Source: JBGOUV01 sp041477815 (GTDB taxonomy: Bacteria; Acidobacteriota; Terriglobia; Bryobacterales; JACQDG01). Taken from it: a stretch of DNA of 7,315 nt. Positions 1 through 6,085 of this stretch are shown here, piece by piece. The notes under the pieces are model-generated. The model had not been told where the DNA came from. It saw nothing but the letters and a program-made list of their open reading frames with translations, and ran no database searches. Numbering within the stretch: the first letter of the stretch is position 1; each line of letters opens with the position of its first letter. The position numbers were made by a program, and so were the translations under genes. The DNA lies in assembly GCA_041477815.1 (NCBI GenBank), contig JBGOUV010000361.1:1-7315 (forward strand), given 5' to 3'.

Positions 1-2739
1 CGCAACGACGCCATGGACGCGCGGGGCTTCTTCGCCAAAACGCGGTCGGTCTATCGCCAGAACGACTTCGGGTTCACCGCCGCCGGACCGGTCTACATTC
101 CCAAGGTCTACGACGGCCGCAACAAGACCTTCTTCTTTGTCTCCTTCGAAGGCTTCCGCAACCGCGTGGGCGGCAATGACGCGATCTTCTCGGTCCCCAC
201 ACCCGAGATGTACCGCGGCGACTTCCGCAACTGGGTGGATCAGAACAACCGCCTCATTCCAATTTACGATCCGTCTACCACCCGGGCGAATCCGAGCGGC
301 GCCGGCTCCATCCGCACGGCGTATCCCAACAACCAGATCCCCACCAGCCAGTTCTCCCGTATCGCCGGCGCCATCGCCACCTATGGCCAAGCCGTGCAGC
401 CCAATCGCGGCTTCGCCCCCGGCGCCAGCGGCTATGTCCGCGACAACTATATCGTGACCGGCGGCACCGAGATCACCCCCACCGACAAATGGAGCGTCAA
501 GGGCGATCAGATTATCGGAAACAACCACCGCGTCAGCTTTCTGTGGAACCTCACCGCGTTCGATCGCATGCCCGGCGCCAACGGCCCTCCCGGCTTGCCC
601 CTGCCGTTGTGGAGCGGCCAGATTCAGGCCTGGGACACTGAGGCCTTCCGGTTCGCCCATGACTGGACCATCTCCCCCAATATGGTCAACCACTTTTCTT
701 ACGCCAAGAGCTTCTTCATGAAGAACAGCTACTCGGGCGCCGTGGACCAGAACTGGAAGGACAAGTTCTGTATCCCGAACGTGGTGGACTGCAACCAGAA
801 TTTCCCGGTCATCAGTTTCACGGAATTCAACACGTGGAGTTCCACTTCCTTCAATGGGACCCGGCAGCCGGGGTGGGGCATCAAAGACGATTTGAGCTAC
901 ATCCACGGCTCGCACACGCTCAAGTTCGGCTTCCAGCATCAGAACCAGAACGCCGACGGGTTCGGCCAGCAGAACATCGCCGGCGCCGCCGGGTTCAACT
1001 TCCTCAGCACCAACTCAGCCATGCCGGGTCAGACCTCGTTGGCCAGCGGCGGTGGCAGCTCTTTTGCCTCCTTCCTGCTCGGCGAGGCCTACAGCGGCGC
1101 GACCGAGACGATTCGCGCCGTCACCCAGAACTATCCGTACTTCGGTTTCTACGCCCAGGACGACTGGCGCGTCACGCGCAAGCTCACCCTCAACTTCGGT
1201 ATCCGCTACGACTTCACCCTGCCGCCGACTAACAAGAAAGATGAATACTCGGACTTCAATCCGACGCGGCCGAATCCGGGCGCCGATGGTTATCCCGGCG
1301 CGCTGTGGTTCGCCGGCTTCGGTCCCGGCCGCGAGAACACGCGCAGCCTCGTACCCGGGTGGTACAAGGGCGTCAGCCCGCGCCTGGGCCTGGCCTACAC
1401 GCTCGACAGCAAGACCACCCTCCGCGTCGCCGCCGGCCGGTCTTTTTCCCGCGTCACCGCCGTGCAGGGCAGCGGCCACTATGCCGGCTTCATCGGCAAC
1501 TATGCCTTCGACAACACCACGCAGGGCCTCCAGCCGACCTTCAAGCTGGATCAGGGCCTGCCCGCCTACAAACTGCCCCCCCTGATCGATCCGGCCTTCG
1601 CCAACCTCAACGACGTCGATTACTGGAACGGCCAGGACATGACGCGCGCGCCGGAGAACCTGAACTGGACCTTCACCATCCAGCGCCAGGTGCTCAACAA
1701 TACGGTGCTGGAAGTAGGCTACAACGCCAACATCGGCACGCACGTGCAGTCGGGCATCCTGCGCATGAACCAGGTCCCCGCGGCGGCTTGGGACCGGCTG
1801 GTGGCCCAGTATGGCCCCACCCAGGCCGTGGCCATTCTGAACTCCGACATCAACTCCGCTACCGCCCGCAACGCCGGCTTTGGCCTGCCCTACCCCAGCT
1901 TTGCCACCCAGCGGCTGCGCTCGGTGAGCCAGTCCCTGCGGCCTTTTCCGCAGTACGGAAACATCAGCACCGGGTCGCAGAACGGCGACAAGAGCGGTCA
2001 CTCTTCCTATCACTCCATGATCGTCAAGGTGGACCGCCGCTTCGCCAAGGGCCTGACCTTCCAGTGGAACTATGTACTATCCAAGATCATGACCGACTCC
2101 GATACCTACTTCGCCAATTCGGCGACGGCGGCCATGGATCACTACAATCGCCGCCTGGAGAAGTCCATCGGTCAATTCGACCAGACCCACACCTTCAAGT
2201 TCGCCACTCTCTACGACCTGCCCTTCGGCAAGGGGCAGCGGTGGCTCAGCCAGGGCTTCCTCAGCCAGGTGCTCGGCGGCTGGCGGCTGGCCGGGATTCA
2301 GGTCTATTCGAGCGGCTTCCCCATCGCCCTGGGACGCAACAACCCCCTGCCGCTGTTCAACGCCATCGACCGTCCGGTGATCGACACCTACCAGGGATGG
2401 CGGGCCCCGATCGCGGGCGCCAAGTTCGATCCCAACGTGGACCGCTTCCTGAAGCCGGCCAACCAGTTCCCCACCCAGACCATAGGCTTCGGCAACGCCA
2501 CGCGGTACAACCCCAAAGTGCGCTCCTTCTGGGACCAGACCGAGAACGTCAGCGTCGCCAAATCGTTCCGCATCACCGAGCGCGCGCGGGTGGACCTGCG
2601 CGGCGAGGGCTTCAACATCTTCAACCGCACCATCTTCGGCACGGGCAGCACCAGCTTGAATGCCGGCAACTTCGGCCAGGTGACCAGCCAGGCGAACAGC
2701 CCGCGGCAGATGCAGGTGGGGTTGAAGATTTACTGGTAA
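1..2739 (+). CDS. Oar-like TonB-dependent outer-membrane receptor, 5'-truncated by window edge
   Basis: The reading frame is open from base 1 and runs 912 residues to TAA, so the true start is outside the window; the ATG at 13 is internal. The visible part begins late in the plug or at the plug/barrel boundary ('RGFF' at residues 8-11, then 'KTFFFVSFEGFRN'), a signature of the large carboxypeptidase-regulatory-domain TonB receptors of Acidobacteria. The rest is barrel: alternating aromatic strands, 'GFYAQDDW' at residues 382-389 followed by 'LTLNFGIRYDF', 'FNIFNRT' at 871-877, and a C-terminal strand ending in Trp912, as expected for outer-membrane insertion. The missing N-terminus should carry the signal peptide, the carboxypeptidase regulatory-like domain, a TonB box and most of the plug. 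The family imports or binds large substrates at the outer membrane using TonB energy; the substrate cannot be read from sequence. The only two cysteines visible are C257 and C264. Codon use is strongly GC3-biased, like the two genes at the right end. The family call is secure; a transport role is inferred. Confidence 0.93.
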   Translation, partial: RNDAMDARGFFAKTRSVYRQNDFGFTAAGPVYIPKVYDGRNKTFFFVSFEGFRNRVGGNDAIFSVPTPEMYRGDFRNWVDQNNRLIPIYDPSTTRANPSGAGSIRTAYPNNQIPTSQFSRIAGAIATYGQAVQPNRGFAPGASGYVRDNYIVTGGTEITPTDKWSVKGDQIIGNNHRVSFLWNLTAFDRMPGANGPPGLPLPLWSGQIQAWDTEAFRFAHDWTISPNMVNHFSYAKSFFMKNSYSGAVDQNWKDKFCIPNVVDCNQNFPVISFTEFNTWSSTSFNGTRQPGWGIKDDLSYIHGSHTLKFGFQHQNQNADGFGQQNIAGAAGFNFLSTNSAMPGQTSLASGGGSSFASFLLGEAYSGATETIRAVTQNYPYFGFYAQDDWRVTRKLTLNFGIRYDFTLPPTNKKDEYSDFNPTRPNPGADGYPGALWFAGFGPGRENTRSLVPGWYKGVSPRLGLAYTLDSKTTLRVAAGRSFSRVTAVQGSGHYAGFIGNYAFDNTTQGLQPTFKLDQGLPAYKLPPLIDPAFANLNDVDYWNGQDMTRAPENLNWTFTIQRQVLNNTVLEVGYNANIGTHVQSGILRMNQVPAAAWDRLVAQYGPTQAVAILNSDINSATARNAGFGLPYPSFATQRLRSVSQSLRPFPQYGNISTGSQNGDKSGHSSYHSMIVKVDRRFAKGLTFQWNYVLSKIMTDSDTYFANSATAAMDHYNRRLEKSIGQFDQTHTFKFATLYDLPFGKGQRWLSQGFLSQVLGGWRLAGIQVYSSGFPIALGRNNPLPLFNAIDRPVIDTYQGWRAPIAGAKFDPNVDRFLKPANQFPTQTIGFGNATRYNPKVRSFWDQTENVSVAKSFRITERARVDLRGEGFNIFNRTIFGTGSTSLNAGNFGQVTSQANSPRQMQVGLKIYW

Positions 2740-2748
2740 ATTGGAAGT

Positions 2749-3318
2749 ATGATCGCTACCACGCAGGATCTGATGGTGCTGACGGAGGCGGAGTTTGATC
2801 TGCTGCCGGAGGATGGCGTTTTCGAGGTCGTAGACGGGAGGGCCATACTATTGCCGGGTAATGACATCCCGCATCAGAAGATCGTAAAGGCGCTCTGGGA
2901 CGCCTTTGAGCGGGAGTTCGTACCAGAGAGACGGGCGTTTGTCATTGCTCAGACCAACGTCTTCATCCCCAGACCCGCGCATGCCCTGGGCGAGATTCAG
3001 AACCGGGTCCCCGATCTTATCGTGGCGTCTTTTGAGCCGACGGAGCGGTTCCAGGCAGGTGAGCCTCCCGAGCTGGTTGTCGAGGTCCTCACCACCCGCC
3101 GCGGTAACGTCGAGCGTACCGAAAAAATGGACGACTACGCGCGGGCAGGGATAGGCGAGTATTGGGTAGTCAACCCGCTAGACCGAATATTCGAAGTCTA
3201 CCACCTGCAGGAGGGCGACTACGCCCTCCAACCTTCCTCTTCCTCCCCCTTGCGGCCGCGAGCGTTTCCGGGCGTGGAGATCAACCCGGACGAGATCTGG
3301 ACCGCGGCCGGGATTTGA
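2749..3318 (+). CDS. Uma2 family (DUF820) putative endonuclease
   Basis: This is a complete 189-residue gene of normal Uma2 length. The PD-(D/E)xK-like core is recognisable: 'FEVVDG' at residues 25-30, 'VPDLIV' at 87-92 (D89), 'PELVVEVL' at 107-114 (E108, E112), K126 in 'EKMDDYARAGIGEYWVVNP' (125-143), and a closing beta-rich tail ('EVYHLQEGDYAL'). The Uma2 family has a restriction-endonuclease-like fold and is multiplied in cyanobacteria and Acidobacteria; its DNA target and physiological role are unknown. The start is uncertain. The ATG at 2749 has GGAAG only one base upstream, which is poor spacing. The in-frame ATG at 2773 (Met9) has AGGA four bases upstream and starts just before 'LTEAEF', near where the conserved domain begins. 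It lies nine bases after the receptor stop with no terminator between, so read-through transcription from the receptor is likely. Codon use is less biased (ATA, CTA, GTA, TTG, AGA present), suggesting a different history from its neighbours. Confidence 0.9.
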   Translation: MIATTQDLMVLTEAEFDLLPEDGVFEVVDGRAILLPGNDIPHQKIVKALWDAFEREFVPERRAFVIAQTNVFIPRPAHALGEIQNRVPDLIVASFEPTERFQAGEPPELVVEVLTTRRGNVERTEKMDDYARAGIGEYWVVNPLDRIFEVYHLQEGDYALQPSSSSPLRPRAFPGVEINPDEIWTAAGI

Positions 3319-3327
3319 CCGCCAAAG

Positions 3328-3574
3328 TCAACGACGACCATACAGGTAGCGGACTCGGACGGCGCGTGCGCGATAGATGGACTTACGGGGCTTCTCCACG
3401 GTGACCAACTCGTCGGCTTTCAGGAGTGCGGCGGCCGCGACGTGGAGGGCGTCCATGGGGCCGACGCCGTCACGATCGGCGATCTCGATGCCGTGTTGAA
3501 GGATGGCGCCAACATCACGCCTCCACTCGGCGTTCGCAAAGGATTTCTCATAGAACGCTGCTTCGGCGCGGACG
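3328..3574 (-). pseudogene. C-terminal half of a PIN-domain (VapC-like) protein, N-terminus lost
   Basis: On the minus strand the frame ending in TGA at 3330-3328 encodes, from about 3564 onward, 'EAAFYEKSFANAEW', then 'GVGPMDALHVAAAALL' and 'ADELVTVEKPRKSIYRA'. This is the characteristic second half of small PIN-domain proteins: the 'DALHVAAA' helix carrying the third acidic metal ligand, and the 'ELVT-EKP-K-I-R' end. The first half, with the first catalytic Asp and the conserved Glu, is absent; the coding upstream of ~3574 belongs to a kinase in another frame. Open reading continues to a GTG at 3654, but that extension is a frame-shifted copy of kinase coding sequence and has no ribosome binding site. 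PIN proteins of this type are RNases, usually toxins paired with an antitoxin; no antitoxin gene is present. With half the fold and active site missing it should be inactive. It lies tail-to-tail with Uma2, with ten bases between the stop codons. Confidence 0.75.
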
Positions 3575-3715
3575 GTCCTGGGCGAAGGCTGGCGGGAGCG
3601 TCTTAATCGCGACGTCGCGGCCCAGACGATTGTCGCGGGCGCGGTACACCTCACCCATACCGCCGGCGCTCCGCTTCCCGACGACCTGGTAGTTCCCCAG
3701 GGTCTTACCGATCAT
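3548..3715 (-). pseudogene. N-terminal fragment of a Hanks-type Ser/Thr protein kinase
   Basis: Translating the minus strand from the ATG at 3715 gives a 55-codon frame ending in TGA at 3550-3548. Residues 1-47 match the start of bacterial Pkn-type kinases: 'MIGKTLGNYQVVGK', the glycine-rich loop 'AGGMGEVYRARD' at 17-28, and the ATP-anchoring lysine K38 in 'VAIKTLPPAFAQD' (35-47). Similarity ends there; residues 48-55 are the PIN remnant read in another frame. Everything beyond the first beta strands (alpha-C, the HRD catalytic loop, DFG) is missing, so it cannot be a kinase. The glycine loop also looks degraded: where the family usually has 'GKLGAGG', this reads 'GKRSAGG', losing the first glycine of GxGxxG. 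It is interpreted as the 5' end of a kinase gene left after a deletion that joined it to a PIN gene. An assembly chimera is the main alternative. Confidence 0.8.
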
Positions 3716-3722
3716 GGCGGTC

Positions 3723-3752
3723 AAGGTAACCCGCCGGGAGCGGGGAAGTCAA
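3723..3752 (-). promoter_or_regulatory. Possible relict promoter of the kinase remnant
   Basis: Read on the minus strand, TTGACT (3752-3747) and TACCTT (3728-3723) are separated by 18 bases and would start transcription close to the kinase ATG at 3715, giving a leaderless or nearly leaderless message. The -35 element is a good sigma70 match (5/6); the -10 matches in only three positions. If real, it lies back-to-back with the candidate plus-strand promoter beginning at 3767. Weak evidence. Confidence 0.2.
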
Positions 3753-3766
3753 CGGATGGAATCAAC

Positions 3767-3796
3767 TTGACCCCAGCGGACACCATCTGGTACGGT
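3767..3796 (+). promoter_or_regulatory. Candidate sigma70-type promoter for the DUF1549/DUF1553-DUF1501 operon
   Basis: TTGACC (3767-3772, 5/6 to the -35 consensus) is followed after 18 bases by TACGGT (3791-3796). The weak -10 (T, A and final T match) is preceded by TGG at 3788-3790, an extended -10 TGn element that can compensate. A start near 3803 would give a short leader of about 16 bases that still includes the ribosome binding site. Position directly ahead of a new plus-strand operon supports the call; Acidobacteria promoter consensus is poorly known. Confidence 0.4.
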
Positions 3797-3803
3797 AGCG
3801 TAC
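3790..3803. promoter_or_regulatory. Small palindrome overlapping the -10 region
   Basis: GTACG-GTAG-CGTAC is a perfect 5-bp inverted repeat with a four-base centre. It covers the candidate -10 hexamer and the expected transcription start, the place where a repressor would block initiation. It could be an operator half-site pair or coincidental; no regulator gene is nearby to match it with. Confidence 0.25.
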
Positions 3804-3810
3804 AGGGGGA
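3804..3810 (+). promoter_or_regulatory. Ribosome binding site of the DUF1549/DUF1553 gene
   Basis: The purine run AGGGGGA sits eight bases before the ATG at 3819. It supports that start over the in-frame ATG at 3849 (Met11), which has no comparable upstream site and would cut into the signal sequence. Confidence 0.6.
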
Positions 3811-3818
3811 CATCGGGA

Positions 3819-6074
3819 ATGGGCTTTCGATACGCAGGCTTGGGCGCAATGGCAGCGGGCCTTCTAGCGGTTGCCGCCACCGCGCCGGTACAGCGGGAAT
3901 TCAAGCCATCAGAACGCAATTACTGGGCCTACCAGAAGGTAGTCAAACCGCCGGTCCCGGCGGTGAAGAACCGGGCCTGGGTGCGCACTGAGATCGATGC
4001 GTTCATTCTGGCCAAGCTGGAGGAGAAGAAGATCCGGCCGGGCACGCCTGCCGACAAAATCACGCTGATTCGCCGCGCCACGCTCGACCTCACCGGACTG
4101 CCGCCCGCGGCCGACGAAGTCCAGACTTTTCTCAACGACAAATCCCCGCAGGCCTTCGAAAAAGTGGTGGACCGCCTCCTGGCTTCTCCCCGCTACGGCG
4201 AGCGCTGGGGCCGGCACTGGCTCGACTTGGCGCGCTATGCCGACACTGCCGGCTTCAAGGCGGACGAGACGCGTCCCAACCTGTGGCGCTACCGCGACTA
4301 CGTCATCGAGTCCATGAACCAGGACAAGCCCTACGACCGCTTCATCCTGGAACAGATCGCCGGCGACGAGCTGTATCCGGGCGACCCGACCGCCAAGATC
4401 GCCACCGGCTTCAACCGGCCCTGGCCGGACGAGAGCAACTTGGCCAACCCGATTCTGCGCCGGCAGGAGATCCTCAACGACATTACCGACACCGTCGGAT
4501 CCGTTTTTCTGGGCCTGACCTATGGCTGCGCCCGCTGCCACGACCACAAGTTCGACGCCATCCTGCACCAGGATTACTACCGGCTGCAGGCCTTCTTCGC
4601 CAACGTCCGGAACGAAGACTCCCTCAGCCTGTATGCCGGCGAAGAGGCTAAAGCCTACCAGGAGCAGTACGCCGCTTGGGAGTCTCAGACCCGCGATACG
4701 CGGGCGGCGATGGAGGCGATTCTAGCGCCGGTGCGGATCGAGAAGATCAAGGTCACCGCGGGCATGTATCCCAAGGAGGCGCAGGAGGCTCTCCTGGTCC
4801 CGCCCGAGAATCGCACGCCGATGCAGTGGCAGATGTATTACCGAGGCAAAGATCGCGTCACCCCCTCCGACGAGGCCCTGGCCAAGAGCCTCAAGGGCGA
4901 AGCCAAGGAGCGCTACCAGGCGCTGGCGCAGGAGCTGGCCAAATCCGACCCCTTGAAGCCGGCCGCCCCGCCCGCCGCGCAGGGCATGATCGATGCCGGC
5001 CGCGAGGCCCCTTCCACCCATGTACTGCGGACGGGCCTTTACGATGCCCCCGTATACGAAGTCGAGCCGGGGTTCCTGACCATCCTCGCCCCGGAGCCGG
5101 CCAAGGTCGTTCCCCCCGAGGGGATGAATTCCACCGGACGCCGCTCGGCTCTGGCCCACTGGCTGGCCGACCCCCAGAACCCGCTCACCGCCCGCGTGAT
5201 GGTCAATCGCATCTGGCACTACCATTTCGGACGGGGTATTGTCGCGACGCCCAGCGACTTCGGCATGATGGGCGACCGCCCCACCCACAAGGAGCTACTG
5301 GACTACCTGGCCGCCACCTTTGTCGAGAACGGCTGGAGCGTGAAGAGAATGCACCGCCTCATCATGCTCTCGAGCGCCTACCGGCAGTCATCCGCCTATC
5401 AGGAGGAGTCCGCCCAGGCCGACCCCGGCAACAAGCTGTTCTGGCGCTTTGACCGCCGCCGGCTGGAGGGCGAGGTGATTCGCGACTCCATGCTGTTCGC
5501 CAGCGGCCGCTTGAATCTCAAGATGGGAGGCCCCGGCGTATTCCCGCCGCTGCCCGCCGGTGTCAGCCGGCCCCGCTCGCGCTACTCGGCCTGGGACACC
5601 GAAAAGGACCCCACCGAGGCCAACCGCCGCAGCGTGTATGTATTCGTCAAGCGCAACCTGCGCTACCCCATGTTCGAAGCCTTCGACTTCCCCGATACCC
5701 ACGAAAGCTGCGCCCGCCGCTATAACACCGTGACCCCCACCCAGTCTCTGGCTCTGATGAACGATGAGCTGGTCCTGGAGTGGTCCCGGGCGCTGGCCGG
5801 CCGGGTGCTGAACGACGGCGGTCTCCCGGTCGAGCTGCAGATCGATCGCGCCTACCGGATGGTGCACCACCGCGCCCCCACCGTCCAGGAGCGCCAGGCG
5901 ATTCTCGAATTCCTCCGGAGCCAGGCCGCGATTCTGGGCGAGCAACTGGCCCGGAATGAAAAGGTCCCCGTTCCGGATTCTCTCCCCGCAGGCGTGGACC
6001 GGGCGCACGCCGCGGCATTCGTAGACTTCTGCCACACCCTGCTGAACTCCAACGAGTTCCTGTACCTGAACTGA
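3819..6074 (+). CDS. DUF1549 (PSCyt2) - DUF1553 (PSD1) domain exported protein
   Basis: This is a complete 751-residue gene. Residues 1-22 look like a Sec signal peptide (Arg4, hydrophobic 'LGAMAAGLLAVAATA', likely cleavage after an Ala near 20-22). DUF1549 spans roughly 53-265: 'IDAFILAKLEEK' (59-70), 'RRATLDLTGLPP' (85-96), 'YGERWGRHWLDLARYAD' (126-142), and 'YGCARCHDHKFD' (235-246), which holds one CxxCH motif, C237/C240/H241, the form used for covalent haem attachment. A variable linker (270-435) follows. DUF1553 spans about 440-745, with 'SALAHWLADPQNPLTARVMV' at 443-462, 'NRIWHYHFGRG' (463-473), 'TPSDFG' (477-482), 'LIMLSSAYRQSS' (514-525), and 'ESCARRYNTVTPTQSLALMN' (629-648). Larger relatives carry an N-terminal PSCyt1 cytochrome c domain, which is absent here. 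The enzymatic role of the family is unknown; electron transfer is suggested only by the haem-like motif. Stop codon and downstream ribosome site overlap, tying it to the DUF1501 gene. Confidence 0.95.
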   Translation: MGFRYAGLGAMAAGLLAVAATAPVQREFKPSERNYWAYQKVVKPPVPAVKNRAWVRTEIDAFILAKLEEKKIRPGTPADKITLIRRATLDLTGLPPAADEVQTFLNDKSPQAFEKVVDRLLASPRYGERWGRHWLDLARYADTAGFKADETRPNLWRYRDYVIESMNQDKPYDRFILEQIAGDELYPGDPTAKIATGFNRPWPDESNLANPILRRQEILNDITDTVGSVFLGLTYGCARCHDHKFDAILHQDYYRLQAFFANVRNEDSLSLYAGEEAKAYQEQYAAWESQTRDTRAAMEAILAPVRIEKIKVTAGMYPKEAQEALLVPPENRTPMQWQMYYRGKDRVTPSDEALAKSLKGEAKERYQALAQELAKSDPLKPAAPPAAQGMIDAGREAPSTHVLRTGLYDAPVYEVEPGFLTILAPEPAKVVPPEGMNSTGRRSALAHWLADPQNPLTARVMVNRIWHYHFGRGIVATPSDFGMMGDRPTHKELLDYLAATFVENGWSVKRMHRLIMLSSAYRQSSAYQEESAQADPGNKLFWRFDRRRLEGEVIRDSMLFASGRLNLKMGGPGVFPPLPAGVSRPRSRYSAWDTEKDPTEANRRSVYVFVKRNLRYPMFEAFDFPDTHESCARRYNTVTPTQSLALMNDELVLEWSRALAGRVLNDGGLPVELQIDRAYRMVHHRAPTVQERQAILEFLRSQAAILGEQLARNEKVPVPDSLPAGVDRAHAAAFVDFCHTLLNSNEFLYLN

Positions 6075-6080
6075 GGAGGG
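6073..6080 (+). promoter_or_regulatory. Ribosome binding site of the DUF1501 gene, overlapping the upstream stop codon
   Basis: GAGGAGGG, close to a perfect anti-16S match, lies five bases before the ATG at 6086. Its first two bases are the last two of the preceding TGA stop (6072-6074). Ribosomes finishing the first gene would therefore sit on the initiation region of the second, suggesting translational coupling and matched amounts of both proteins. Confidence 0.8.
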
Positions 6081-6085
6081 CCACC

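Larger units (their letters stand above)
3315..3724. repeat. 10-bp inverted repeat bracketing the kinase/PIN remnant
   Basis: TTGACCGCCA at 3315-3324 is repeated as its exact reverse complement TGGCGGTCAA at 3715-3724. The left arm contains the stop codon of the Uma2 gene and the right arm abuts the kinase ATG, so the arms bracket almost exactly the minus-strand remnant block. No transposase or clear target duplication accompanies it. A 10-bp match over ~400 bp of GC-rich DNA can arise by chance, so the repeat is a directly visible fact and any mobile-element meaning is speculative. Confidence 0.35.

Noticed and set aside
1015..2013. 332-codon minus-strand frame and several overlapping plus-strand frames inside the receptor gene
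   Set aside because: They are Arg/Pro/Ala- or Gly/Val-rich translations without recognisable domains; the receptor frame explains the region fully.
3315..3331. Possible bidirectional terminator between the convergent Uma2 and PIN stops (TTGAC, seven-base loop, GTCAA)
   Set aside because: The stem has only 5 bp, is not GC-rich, and has no T-tract on either side.
3328..3654. An intact 108-residue minus-strand protein or VapC toxin of a toxin-antitoxin pair
   Set aside because: Only the last ~78 residues resemble a PIN domain; the first ~30 are kinase coding read out of frame, the first catalytic acids are missing, no antitoxin gene is adjacent, and the GTG start lacks a ribosome site.
3325..3754. 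Direct 9-bp repeat AAGTCAACG (3325-3333 and 3746-3754) as a target-site duplication
   Set aside because: The copies do not flank the inverted repeats symmetrically: one lies inside the left arm's border and the other 22 bases outside the right arm, so the geometry does not fit a transposon insertion.
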